28,647 nt of DNA from assembly GCA_017396925.1 (NCBI GenBank), contig JAFQKM010000274.1, positions 1 through 28,647 of the forward strand, in the 5' to 3' direction. The number at the start of each line of letters is the position of its first letter. Within the stretch, counting starts at the first letter, position 1. The translations under genes and the position numbers were made by a program. This DNA is from Clostridia bacterium (GTDB taxonomy: Bacteria; Bacillota; Clostridia; Oscillospirales; Butyricicoccaceae). Below the pieces are notes generated by a model. It ran no database searches. It saw nothing but the letters and a program-made list of their open reading frames with translations, and had not been told where the DNA came from. Of this stretch, positions 6,999 to 15,046 are shown in pieces.

Positions 6999-8141
6999 TC
7001 AGTTCAGCCCCCTGCGCAGATAGGACAGCAGATAATTCCTGGAGGCTTTGAAGTCGTTCCATTCAAAGATACCTTCTTTGGCGCGGGGCAGCAGCCAGTC
7101 GGCCATGGAAGAGAAGAATTCGCCAAGCCGGCCTTTCTTCAGTACCGAAACCGCACGGCGTCCGTCGGAGAGCAGATAATACATGCGTGTACCGACCTTC
7201 GGCGGAATTTTTTCGGGAGACCGACCGGAGGCCAGTGCATACCAGTCGTATCCGATCGAGCTTTCGGATGCGCGGGTCAGGGGGAAAGTGCCCCAGATGC
7301 GCGGATTGATCTCCAGAAGATAGGGGTTGCCGGCGGAATCCAGCTTGAACTCAATCATGGCAAGGCCTGTAAAGTTTAACGCCTTGACAAGTTTTGCGGC
7401 ATATCCTGCAACGAATCGACCGTCGATGACCTCGCAGCAGGTGGAGGGACCGCCCGAAAGCGGGTATTCGCGGATGCGTTTGTGGCAGATGGCATTTGCG
7501 ATCTCGCCGTTCTTGGCCAGCACCGAATAGCCGATGCCGCCGCCGGGAATATATTGCTGAACGACCGGCGGCTGTCCGTCGAAGGTAAAGCCGACGTAGG
7601 CCTTTTGGGCGGTGACAGCATCCCGGGCAATGACATAGCGCTGCTCGGCCGACAGGCCCTGCTTTTCACCGCAGAGGGGTTTGAGCACGACCGGATAGGG
7701 AAGCGCGGCAAAATCGGCGTCGGAATGAATGGCATATTCTTCGGGAACAGGAACGCCGACTTCACGCGCAAGAGCAGCCAGACGCGCCTTGTCGTTGGCC
7801 AGGTCCAGTGCATCGGCCGTAGACAGACAGGTGTGGCAGAGGCCCTCCAGCGCTTTTCTGCCCATATCGCCGGCCAGAAGAGCCAGCGACCTGGCGCCGA
7901 CCGGCAGAACAACGGGAACCTCTCTGCAGCTTCGGCAAAGTTCGGCCAGGGCCTGCAGAAAAGCTTCGGGCTCGGCCTGGGCGTCGGGCAGCATGGCTGT
8001 GCGAACGACGCCTTTCGAGTCAAAAGCATAAGGGCGTCCCTCGCCGCTGTGGCAGGCGATGACCTCGATACCGTGGTCGGAAAGATCACGGATGAGGGAA
8101 AGGGCCATACGGTATTTTACATCGGTAATAATGGCAGTCAC
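6999..8141 (-). CDS. ATP-grasp domain protein (carboxylate-amine ligase type)
   Basis: This 380-residue protein begins with a pre-ATP-grasp Rossmann-like region (about 1-115) followed by an ATP-grasp fold. Visible elements are NDKARL (116-121), VVLKP with K154, VVQQYIPGGGIGYSV (about 193-207) and the metal/phosphate motif MIEF...LLEINPR (E264, E277, N279). ATP-grasp enzymes activate a carboxylate as acyl phosphate and join it to an amine or thiol. The start is taken as GTG 8141-8139 because GGAGG lies seven bases upstream; an in-frame ATG at 8177 lacks a binding site and would add 12 unlikely residues. It heads a minus-strand operon with a PHP protein and a polysaccharide deacetylase. Its substrate is unknown; a peptide or cell-envelope precursor is plausible. 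Confidence 0.85.
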   Translation of the reverse strand: MTAIITDVKYRMALSLIRDLSDHGIEVIACHSGEGRPYAFDSKGVVRTAMLPDAQAEPEAFLQALAELCRSCREVPVVLPVGARSLALLAGDMGRKALEGLCHTCLSTADALDLANDKARLAALAREVGVPVPEEYAIHSDADFAALPYPVVLKPLCGEKQGLSAEQRYVIARDAVTAQKAYVGFTFDGQPPVVQQYIPGGGIGYSVLAKNGEIANAICHKRIREYPLSGGPSTCCEVIDGRFVAGYAAKLVKALNFTGLAMIEFKLDSAGNPYLLEINPRIWGTFPLTRASESSIGYDWYALASGRSPEKIPPKVGTRMYYLLSDGRRAVSVLKKGRLGEFFSSMADWLLPRAKEGIFEWNDFKASRNYLLSYLRRGLN

Positions 8142-8184
8142 AGATCGTCCTCCATAACCGCGCAGAGAAATGCGCATAAATCTT

Positions 8185-8190
8185 ATTATA
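8185..8190 (-). promoter_or_regulatory. Possible -10 element for the ATP-grasp operon
   Basis: A perfect TATAAT on the minus strand, about 45 bases before the GTG start. No good -35 is found 17 bases upstream. It abuts the palindrome at 8193-8204. Confidence 0.4.
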
Positions 8191-8192
8191 AA

Positions 8193-8204
8193 TATTGTAC
8201 AATA
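8193..8204. repeat. 12-bp perfect palindrome between divergent genes
   Basis: TATTGTACAATA is its own reverse complement. It lies between the divergent ATP-grasp operon and the first M20 gene, immediately upstream of the minus-strand TATAAT and 13 bases from the plus-strand -35. The position suits a dimeric repressor operator, but no regulator is identified. Confidence 0.4.
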
Positions 8205-8216
8205 GTTTTCTCGTGA

Positions 8217-8245
8217 TTGCCATAGTTAATTATTTGTGTTAAACT
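8217..8245 (+). promoter_or_regulatory. Promoter of the first M20 amidohydrolase
   Basis: TTGCCA (8217-8222), a 17-base spacer and TAAACT (8240-8245). Transcription would begin about 75 bases before the ATG. Confidence 0.55.
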
Positions 8246-8326
8246 ATTCTTGCAGGCCCGTTAATGGGTTTGCGCAGGAAAGCAACTTTATATTATGTAC
8301 AACACATAAAGAAAGAGGTGCCCATT

Positions 8327-9751
8327 ATGAGCAAGAAAGAGATCATCTCCGCGCTGGTCGACCGTTATCAGGATGATGTCATCCATGTCAGCGATACCGT
8401 CTGGGGCTTTGCCGAAGCCGGTATGAAGGAGTATAAGACCGCTGAGTTCTACACCAAGTTCTTTGAAGAAAAGGGGTTTAAGGTCGAAGTCGGTATGGCC
8501 GATATGCCCACTGCCTTTGTTGCAAGCTGGGGCGAAGGCACACCCATCGTCGGTTTCCTCGGCGAGTTCGACGCCCTGCCTCTGCTGTCGCAGGAAGCTG
8601 CCTGCCCCGTCAAGACACCCATCGTTGAAGGTGCCTATGGCCATGGCTGCGGCCACAACTGCCTCGGTGCCGGTGCCGCCGGTGCTGCTCTGGCTCTGCG
8701 CGACTATCTGAAGGAAAACAATCTGCCCGGTACCGTCCGTTTCTACGGCACACCCGGTGAGGAATATGGCTCGGGTAAGATCTATATGGCACGCGCCGGC
8801 CTGTTCAACGATCTGGACGTCTGCCTGACCTGGCATCCCTCGGCCACCAATAATGTATGGGCCACCTCCAGCCTGGCCAATATCAGCGTTATGTTCACCT
8901 TCACCGGTGTCACAGCCCATGCTGCCGGCAATCCCCATCTGGGCCGCTCGGCGCTGGATGCCTGCGAGCTGATGAATGTCGGCGTCAACTACCTGCGCGA
9001 ACACATCATCCCCGAAGCTCGCGTACACTATGCTTATGTCAACGCCGGCGGCATCGCGCCCAACGTCGTACATGACAAGGCCACCATCCACTATTTCATC
9101 CGTGCCCCCAAGATGAGCCAGGCGCAGGAGATCTATGCCCGCGTTCAGGACATCGCCGAAGGTGCTGCCAAGATGACAGGTACCACCCATGTAGTCGACC
9201 TGAAGGAAGCCATCTACGACTACCTGCCCAACATCACCCTGAGCAAGGTCATGGAAAAGGCCATGAACGAGATCGGCGCCCCCGAGTTTGACGAGGCCGA
9301 CTATGCACTGGCCCGCGAGTTCCGCAAGACCTTCAACGAAGGCAATCTGGCTTCGGTCAAGTCGAACCTGGCCGGCCTGAGCCTCGACACCGATCTGATC
9401 GGCGACGATGAAGTTCTGCATACTCGTATCCTGCCCTATAAGCCCCTCAACAAGGCCATGTCCGGCTCCACCGACGTCGGCGACGCTTCCTACTGCGCAC
9501 CCACAGCACAGTGCGGCGTAGCCACCGAAGTTCTGGGTACACCCGGCCACAGCTGGCAGATCACCGCCATGTCCGGCTCCTCCATCGCCCACAAGGGTAC
9601 CATGGTTGCCGCCAAGGTTCTGGCGCTGACCGCCGTTATGGCTATGGAAGACGAAGAGATGCTGAAGGCTGCCAAGGAAGAACTGAAAAAGTCGACCGGC
9701 GGCCAGTATGTCTCGGCTATGCCCGCCCATATCAAGCCCAACATCGGTTAA
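8327..9751 (+). CDS. M20 family amidohydrolase, AbgB-like (copy 1)
   Basis: This 474-residue protein is an M20D metallo-amidohydrolase closest in pattern to E. coli AbgB, a subunit of p-aminobenzoyl-glutamate hydrolase. The metal site is complete: GHGCGHN with C108 and H110, PGEE (E145/E146), TWHP (H170) and TPGHSW (H408). The lid/dimerisation domain starts near FTGVTAHAA (192-200). AbgB cleaves the aminobenzoyl-glutamate amide bond; relatives act on N-acyl amino acids or dipeptides. AbgA and AbgT are not seen here. The ATG at 8327 follows AAAGAGGTG; an upstream in-frame ATG at 8264 would add a non-conserved leader. A terminator follows. A paralogue of the same length lies 1.5 kb downstream. 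Confidence 0.92.
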   Translation: MSKKEIISALVDRYQDDVIHVSDTVWGFAEAGMKEYKTAEFYTKFFEEKGFKVEVGMADMPTAFVASWGEGTPIVGFLGEFDALPLLSQEAACPVKTPIVEGAYGHGCGHNCLGAGAAGAALALRDYLKENNLPGTVRFYGTPGEEYGSGKIYMARAGLFNDLDVCLTWHPSATNNVWATSSLANISVMFTFTGVTAHAAGNPHLGRSALDACELMNVGVNYLREHIIPEARVHYAYVNAGGIAPNVVHDKATIHYFIRAPKMSQAQEIYARVQDIAEGAAKMTGTTHVVDLKEAIYDYLPNITLSKVMEKAMNEIGAPEFDEADYALAREFRKTFNEGNLASVKSNLAGLSLDTDLIGDDEVLHTRILPYKPLNKAMSGSTDVGDASYCAPTAQCGVATEVLGTPGHSWQITAMSGSSIAHKGTMVAAKVLALTAVMAMEDEEMLKAAKEELKKSTGGQYVSAMPAHIKPNIG

Positions 9752-9771
9752 TTGATTGATATTTCAATTCA

Positions 9772-9800
9772 GATCCCCCGGAAGTCCTTTCCGGGGGATC
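9772..9800 (+). terminator. Terminator hairpin after M20 copy 1
   Basis: GATCCCCCGGAA (9772-9783) pairs perfectly with TTCCGGGGGATC (9789-9800) around a five-base loop. The T tail (GTTTAT) is weak, so termination may be partial and the GNAT gene may be read from the same promoter. Confidence 0.7.
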
Positions 9801-9821
9801 GTTTATATGGGGGATAGAAAC

Positions 9822-10289
9822 ATGAAAATTGAAAAACTGCAGCCGGGGCAGATTGAGAAAATCGTACGCTGGAACGATGGGAAAGACGAAGACTTTCTTC
9901 GCCAGTGGTCGGGCAGGGGATATGCCTTTCCGCTGACGGTCGGGCAGATCGAAAAACGACTGGAGGAAGGGGCCGAGATCTTTTCCGCCTGCCTGCAGGG
10001 AGAAATGATCGGCACTATCGAGCTGATCCGCCGCAGCGAGGATGGAGCCGGCCTGATCGGACGTTTCCTGCTCGATCCGACCCGAACCGGCAAGGGCCTG
10101 GGCACGGCCGTGCTGCAGGCCTTTATGGAATACAGCAGGACGGTGCTGGGGCTTTCCATGCTGACCCTCAGCGTATTTGATTTCAATATCGGCGCCTGCC
10201 GCTGCTATGAAAAATGCGGCTTTGAAGAAACCGAGCGTGTCACACGCCCCAACGGATGGGTCGCCATTCAGATGCGGAAAAAATTATGA
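9822..10289 (+). CDS. GNAT family N-acetyltransferase
   Basis: This protein of about 155 residues has the GNAT acetyltransferase fold. The acetyl-CoA-binding motif is seen as RTGKGLGTAVLQAFMEYS (about 88-105), preceded by the beta-strand GLIGRFLLDP. It is followed by LTLSVFDFNIGACRCYEKCGF, the usual C-terminal substrate/CoA region. The ATG at 9822 fits the GGGGGAT run at 9809-9815; ATG 9807 (MGDRN) is an alternative that would add five residues. GNAT enzymes acetylate amino groups of small molecules, antibiotics or proteins; the substrate cannot be told. It lies between the two M20 amidohydrolases and converges on the XRE membrane-regulator gene. Confidence 0.88.
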   Translation: MKIEKLQPGQIEKIVRWNDGKDEDFLRQWSGRGYAFPLTVGQIEKRLEEGAEIFSACLQGEMIGTIELIRRSEDGAGLIGRFLLDPTRTGKGLGTAVLQAFMEYSRTVLGLSMLTLSVFDFNIGACRCYEKCGFEETERVTRPNGWVAIQMRKKL

Positions 10290-10300
10290 TCATATAGAAA

Positions 10301-10335
10301 AACAGCCTCTGTCTTATGCAGAGGCTGTTTTTTTT
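10301..10335 (+). terminator. Bidirectional terminator between the GNAT and XRE genes
   Basis: AACAGCCTCTG (10301-10311) pairs with CAGAGGCTGTT (10319-10329) and is followed by TTTTTT. On the minus strand it comes directly after the XRE gene's stop and ends in TTTTTCTATATG, so it serves both convergent genes. Confidence 0.9.
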
Positions 10336-11008
10336 ACATTTGTTTGATCTGCTTGGTCAGTCTGTGGGTTATGCTTCCGCAGAGCAGGAGATAGAGGATA
10401 AATACCAGGAGCTCTGCAGCCTGCAGAGGCGGGAAATAGAAGATATTGGCGAGGCCGCAGGACAGATTCCGCAGGGGTATATAGCTCAGCATGCGGATGG
10501 GGAAGTAGGACACCAGCCATACGGCGATGCGATAGAGCTTCAGGCGGTGGATCATGGCGCCACGGTCGGGGATGCCTTGCTTTCGGAAAGCCACTTCAAA
10601 GGCGAGCAGACCGACAAACTGGCAGGTGACCAGCGGAAAAACCAGCAGCCACGCGTTGAAGACAACATAGCCGGTCATTGCCCAGAAAAAGCAGAGGGCC
10701 TGCAGACCGAGAACAACAGCGACAGCCGTCTGACGATTCCGGTCCTTTTCGGCTTCGGAGCGGAGAGATTCTTCGGTCCGGCGGACAGCGGGGATATCGT
10801 GGTCACTCCTGAAATCATCGTGCAGCAGATAATCGACCGAAACCGAAAAAAGACGGCTAAGCTGCAGAAGATTCTGGGCGTCGGGCATTGCCGTGCCCTG
10901 TTCCCAGCGGGAGACGGCCTGACGGGATACATTCAGCGCTTCGGCCAGTTTTTCCTGTGAAAGGCCGGCATCCCGGCGCAGTGTGAGCAGTTTTTCGGAA
11001 AATGTCAT
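10334..11008 (-). CDS. XRE-family HTH protein with membrane-spanning C-terminal domain
   Basis: This 224-residue protein joins a Cro/C1-type helix-turn-helix (about 5-62; LRRDAGLSQEKLAEALNVSR, then QAVSRWEQG) to a membrane domain. After a charged linker (65-92), hydrophobic segments lie at about 94-113, 116-138, 159-175 and 190-212. Such fusions are common in Firmicutes and are thought to be membrane-tethered regulators; targets are generally unknown. GGAGGT at 11017-11022 lies eight bases before the ATG. It is convergent with the GNAT gene, sharing its terminator, and divergent from the second M20 gene. That makes it a candidate regulator of the flanking amidohydrolase genes, which is inference from position only. 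Confidence 0.85.
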   Translation of the reverse strand: MTFSEKLLTLRRDAGLSQEKLAEALNVSRQAVSRWEQGTAMPDAQNLLQLSRLFSVSVDYLLHDDFRSDHDIPAVRRTEESLRSEAEKDRNRQTAVAVVLGLQALCFFWAMTGYVVFNAWLLVFPLVTCQFVGLLAFEVAFRKQGIPDRGAMIHRLKLYRIAVWLVSYFPIRMLSYIPLRNLSCGLANIFYFPPLQAAELLVFILYLLLCGSITHRLTKQIKQM

Positions 11009-11114
11009 AGAAAGCTACCTCCGATACAAATCTGATTATTTGCTTTCATTATGGCAGAAGCGGCACAAAAAGGCCACCGCTTTTCCTTTACATGGCCGCA
11101 ACCGAATGCAACAA

Positions 11115-11179
11115 GGCCGGTTTTTTGAATAAAACAGGCAAAGAAAGACAGGAAAGACCGTGTTGGAAAGAAACCGGCC
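11115..11179. repeat. 9-bp inverted repeat upstream of M20 copy 2
   Basis: GGCCGGTTT (11115-11123) and AAACCGGCC (11171-11179) are perfect inverted copies separated by 47 AT/purine-rich bases. They lie in the intergenic region divergent between the XRE gene and M20 copy 2, just upstream of the latter's -35. They could be operator half-sites or chance. Confidence 0.35.
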
Positions 11180-11195
11180 GGCGGGATTTTTTCTT

Positions 11196-11224
11196 TTGCA
11201 TTTGCCATCGTACTGTGCTATCAT
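11196..11224 (+). promoter_or_regulatory. Promoter of M20 copy 2
   Basis: TTGCAT (11196-11201), a 17-base spacer and TATCAT (11219-11224), with TG before the -10. Both hexamer pattern and TGC-TAT junction resemble the rpsB promoter. Transcription would begin about 30 bases before the ATG. Confidence 0.7.
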
Positions 11225-11262
11225 GGAGTCAACAACGATTCTTATTAAGGAGTGTATTTTCC

Positions 11263-12684
11263 ATGAGCATGAAAGAAATGATTTCCGGTCTGGTCGACAA
11301 GTATTTTGACGATATCCAGCTGGTCAACGATACCATTTGGGAGTATGCCGAACCCGGCATGAAGGAGACCAAGTCGGCCGAGTTCTACGGCAAGTTCTTC
11401 GAAGAGCGCGGCTTTAAGGTCGATATGGGCGTCGGAGAAGTTCCCACCGCCTTTGTTGCAAGCTGGGGCGAGGGTCAGCCCATCGTTGGTTTCCTCGGCG
11501 AATACGACGCGCTGCCTCTGCTGTCGCAGGAAGCTTCCTGCGCCGAGAAGAAGCCCATCGTTGAGGGTGCCTACGGCCAGGGCTGCGGCCACAACAGCCT
11601 GGGTGCCGCTGCCGCCGGCGCCGCACTGGCTTTCCGCGATTATCTGAAGGAAAACAATCTGCCCGGTACTGTCCGTTACTACGGCTGCCCCGGTGAAGAG
11701 TATGGTTCGGGCAAGGTCTTTATGGCAAGAAACGGCCTGTTCGACGATCTGGCCTGTGCCTTCACATGGCATCCCGGCGATATGAATCAGGTCAAGGCTT
11801 CTTCTTCGCTGGCCTGCATCAGCGCCTTCTTCGAGTTTACCGGTGTTACAGCACATGCCGCCGCCAATCCTCATCTGGGCCGTTCGGCCCTCGACGCCTG
11901 CGAACTGATGAATGTCGGCGTCAACTATCTGCGCGAGCACATCGTTCCCGAGGCCCGCGTCCATTACGCATATCTGAATGCCGGCGGTATTGCGCCCAAT
12001 GTTGTTCACGACAAGGCCAAGATCCACTATTTCGTCCGCGCACCCAAGATCAAGACTGCCCAGGAGATCTTCGTCCGCGTCCAGGATATCGCCGAAGGCG
12101 CTGCCAAGATGACCGGCACCACCATGCAGATGCATTTCCACGAGGCCCTCAGCGACTGCTGCAACAACCGCACACTGGAAAAGCTGATGCACGAGACCTT
12201 CCTTGAGATCGGCGCACCTGCATACGATGCCGAAGACTTCAAGCTGGCCGAGGCTTTCCGCAATACATTTACCGACGCCGATAAGGCCGATGTTGCCACC
12301 GCTCTGCGCGACAATGGCATGGATCCCGATCTGATCCCCATGGATGCTGCACTGCATACCGATATCCTGCCCTATGTTCCCATGGACAAGGCACAGCCCG
12401 GCTCCACCGACGTTGGCGACGTCAGCTACTGCACACCCACAGCCCAGTGCAATGTTGCAACCGTTGCGCTGGCTACACCCGGCCACAGCTGGCAGATGAC
12501 CGCCCAGTCCCGTTCCTCTATTGCCAACAAGGGCAATGCTGTTGCCGCCAAGGTCATGGCGCTGACCGCTGCCAAGGCCATTGCCGATCCCGAACTGCTG
12601 GCAAAGGCAAAGGAAGAGCTGGTCAAGGCAACCGGCGGCAAGTACGAGTGCCCCATCCCCGCACACGTCAAGCCCACACTCTAA
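11263..12684 (+). CDS. M20 family amidohydrolase, AbgB-like (copy 2)
   Basis: This 473-residue protein is a close paralogue of the first M20 enzyme, collinear without visible gaps to at least residue 408. All metal ligands are kept: C108, H110, E145/E146, H170 and H408. Position 106, a histidine in copy 1 and in E. coli AbgB, is glutamine here (GQGCGHN), and the residue after WHP differs (G for S). The lid domain is nearly unchanged around residues 204-227. The start ATG follows AAGGAG at 11248-11253; longer upstream reading is inside the promoter. It has its own promoter and terminator. The substrate may differ from copy 1, as the changes cluster near the active-site loop. Confidence 0.92.
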   Translation: MSMKEMISGLVDKYFDDIQLVNDTIWEYAEPGMKETKSAEFYGKFFEERGFKVDMGVGEVPTAFVASWGEGQPIVGFLGEYDALPLLSQEASCAEKKPIVEGAYGQGCGHNSLGAAAAGAALAFRDYLKENNLPGTVRYYGCPGEEYGSGKVFMARNGLFDDLACAFTWHPGDMNQVKASSSLACISAFFEFTGVTAHAAANPHLGRSALDACELMNVGVNYLREHIVPEARVHYAYLNAGGIAPNVVHDKAKIHYFVRAPKIKTAQEIFVRVQDIAEGAAKMTGTTMQMHFHEALSDCCNNRTLEKLMHETFLEIGAPAYDAEDFKLAEAFRNTFTDADKADVATALRDNGMDPDLIPMDAALHTDILPYVPMDKAQPGSTDVGDVSYCTPTAQCNVATVALATPGHSWQMTAQSRSSIANKGNAVAAKVMALTAAKAIADPELLAKAKEELVKATGGKYECPIPAHVKPTL

Positions 12685-12700
12685 GTTTATAACATCTTTA

Positions 12701-12744
12701 TCAAAGAGGCATAGCATGCGGCTATGCCTCTTTGAAGCATTTTT
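12701..12744 (+). terminator. Intrinsic terminator of M20 copy 2
   Basis: TCAAAGAGGCATAG (12701-12714) pairs over 14 bases with CTATGCCTCTTTGA (12722-12735), followed by AGCATTTTT. Confidence 0.88.
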
Positions 12745-12804
12745 GGAACCTGTTCAGCAGGGTGAAGTGAAGCGAAAAAGCATCCCCATATCGGGGGAAT
12801 TGGC

Positions 12805-12833
12805 TTGTATAAACCGCATGATTTTGATATAAT
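12805..12833 (+). promoter_or_regulatory. Promoter of the recJ-rel-dtd-hemZ cluster
   Basis: TTGTAT (12805-12810), a 17-base spacer and consensus TATAAT (12828-12833). It is the only clear promoter between the M20 terminator and recJ; the leader would be about 118 bases. Confidence 0.8.
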
Positions 12834-12956
12834 ATTCTTTATCATAAAATCTAATGAAGCCGGCCGGCCTGCAGGAAAAAGGATGTTTTTTCTGCATCCG
12901 AATGCCGGATGTATCTGTTTTGTGTAAAAAACAGGAAAAAAGGACAGCGAACGACT

Positions 12957-15041
12957 ATGATGAAAAAAGAAAAATGGATCGTTGCCCCAAAGGACGAGGA
13001 TCGGATCCGGCTGCTGCAGCAGGATCTTGGGATCTCACATCTGGCGGCATCGGTTTTGGCTGCGCGCGGCATCGGTTCGGCCGGTGAAGCGCAGGCCTTT
13101 ATGGACAGTGACTGGCATCATCTGCACGATCCCTATCTGATCGCCGATATGGACAAGGCAGTAGAGATCCTGGAAGATGCCATTCAGAAAGGGGAGAGGA
13201 TCGCCATCTATGGCGACTACGACGTCGACGGTATTACCGCCACGTCGATCATGATCCGCTATCTCAAAAGCCGCGGCGCCGACTGCCGCTATTATATTCC
13301 CGACCGCATCAACGAGGGCTATGGCCTGAATGAAGCAGCCATCACGGGCCTGAAGGACGATGGATGCACCCTGCTGGTCACCGTCGACTCGGGCATCACC
13401 GCCGTTGAAGAGATCGCCCATGCCCGCCGCCTGGGCATTCGCGTTATCATCACCGACCATCACGAGTGTGCCGAGGTGCTGCCCAAGGCCGATGCCGTTG
13501 TCAATCCCCGCCGTGCCGACAGCGCCTATCCCTTCCGCGAGCTGGCCGGCGTCGGCGTAGCCTTCAAACTGGTCTGTGCCATGGAGAAGGACCGCCCCAT
13601 TCAGGAGCTGCTTGATGAATATGTCGATGTGGTCGCGCTGGGCACCATTGCCGACGTTATGCCGGTCATCGGCGAAAACCGCATCATCATCACCGAAGGC
13701 CTTAAGCGCCTTCGCCATACCGAAAATCTCGGCCTGCGTACGCTGATGCAGAAGCTGGGCCTCGAGAGCAAACCGCTGACGGCCAACTCGGTCAGCTTTG
13801 TGCTGGCGCCCCGTATCAATGCGGCGGGTCGCATGGGCGAGGCCGATTGCACAGCCCGTCTGATGCTGACCGCTGATCCGCAGGAGGCCTTTGAGCTGGC
13901 CGAATATCTCTGCGATCTTAACCGCCGCCGTCAGGAAGAAGAGAATGCCGTCTACGAGCAGATCATCGGCGAGATCGAAAAGAATCCCGCACTTGCTTCG
14001 GGCAAGATCATGGTCCTGTGGGGCGATGGATGGCATACCGGTGTCATCGGTATCGTATCCTCCCGTCTGGCCGATCGATACGGCATGCCCTGCGTGCTGA
14101 TCTCCATGAGCGGAGACTGCGGCAAGGGTTCGGGCCGCAGCATCAAGGGCTTCAACCTCTACGAAGCCCTGGGCGAATGCTCCGATCTGCTGGAGCGCTA
14201 TGGCGGCCATGAACTGGCCGGCGGCCTGTCGGTCTCGAGAGAGAACCTGGAGGCTTTGCGCACCCGCCTGGAGGCCTGCGCCGAGCGCTGTGCCATGGAA
14301 GAGCCGCTGGAGCCCTGCCTCAACATCGACTGCGTCATCGATCCGCGCGACCTGACCATCGACAGCGTCAAGAGCCTGTCGGTGCTCGAGCCTTTCGGTA
14401 TGTGCAATCCCATGCCCCTCTTTGTGCTGACCGGCGCCACCATCGAAGAGGTCACCCCCATCAGCCATGACCGCCATGTCAAGCTGCTCTTCTCCAAGAA
14501 TGGACACAGTTTTTATGGCTTTGTGTTTGGCATGGGGGCACGCAGCTGTCCCTTTGTGGCCGGCGACGAAGCCGATCTGGTCTTTTCGGCCGAGATCAAT
14601 TATTTCCGCGGCCGTGAAAGCGTTCAGCTGGTGGTCAAGGATATCCGCTGGAGCGAGGGCCCTGCGCGATGCGATGCCCATGCACAGTCCATTTTCCATC
14701 GCTTTGTGGCAGGAGAAGATATCAGCGGCGACGAGGCCCGCTATCTGTGCCCCTGTCGCGACGATCTGGTGGCTGCATTCCGTCATGTGCGCGCCAACCA
14801 GTCGGGCGGTATGCTGTGCGGTATGCCCCAGACCATCTATCGCCGCATCAAATACGAATCCAAATGCTGCATGAATCAGGGCCGCTTCCTGATCTGCATG
14901 GATATATTTAAAGAGTTTGACATTTTCGATTACGAGCTTGTTGGCGACAATATCGCCATCCGCGACCTGCTATATAAAGGCAAGGTCGACATCAACGGCT
15001 CGCGTATTCTGAAAAAACTTATGGAAGTTATCAAGGGGTAA
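12957..15041 (+). CDS. recJ: Single-stranded-DNA-specific exonuclease RecJ
   Basis: This protein of 694 residues is a DHH-family 5'-3' ssDNA exonuclease acting in recombination and mismatch/base-excision repair. The DHH core shows YGDYDVDG (85-92), DSGIT (from 144) and TDHHE (166-170). The DHHA1 domain contains GWHTGVIGIVSSRLAD and GSGRSIKGFNLYEAL, with GGHELAGG, followed by the OB-type region (HVKLLF, AEINYFRGRESVQLVVKDI). About 120 further residues follow, a C-terminal extension common in Firmicutes RecJ. The start is one of two tandem ATGs (12957/12960); AAGGACAG is 12 bases upstream, so the choice is not sharp. It precedes rel by five bases. Confidence 0.95.
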   Translation: MMKKEKWIVAPKDEDRIRLLQQDLGISHLAASVLAARGIGSAGEAQAFMDSDWHHLHDPYLIADMDKAVEILEDAIQKGERIAIYGDYDVDGITATSIMIRYLKSRGADCRYYIPDRINEGYGLNEAAITGLKDDGCTLLVTVDSGITAVEEIAHARRLGIRVIITDHHECAEVLPKADAVVNPRRADSAYPFRELAGVGVAFKLVCAMEKDRPIQELLDEYVDVVALGTIADVMPVIGENRIIITEGLKRLRHTENLGLRTLMQKLGLESKPLTANSVSFVLAPRINAAGRMGEADCTARLMLTADPQEAFELAEYLCDLNRRRQEEENAVYEQIIGEIEKNPALASGKIMVLWGDGWHTGVIGIVSSRLADRYGMPCVLISMSGDCGKGSGRSIKGFNLYEALGECSDLLERYGGHELAGGLSVSRENLEALRTRLEACAERCAMEEPLEPCLNIDCVIDPRDLTIDSVKSLSVLEPFGMCNPMPLFVLTGATIEEVTPISHDRHVKLLFSKNGHSFYGFVFGMGARSCPFVAGDEADLVFSAEINYFRGRESVQLVVKDIRWSEGPARCDAHAQSIFHRFVAGEDISGDEARYLCPCRDDLVAAFRHVRANQSGGMLCGMPQTIYRRIKYESKCCMNQGRFLICMDIFKEFDIFDYELVGDNIAIRDLLYKGKVDINGSRILKKLMEVIKG

Positions 15042-15046
15042 AGTAT

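Noticed and set aside
6266..8141. A defence or toxin-antitoxin system formed by the PHP and ATP-grasp genes.
   Set aside because: PHP and ATP-grasp proteins occur in some defence loci, but there is no nuclease, effector or mobile context here, and the deacetylase partner points to envelope chemistry.
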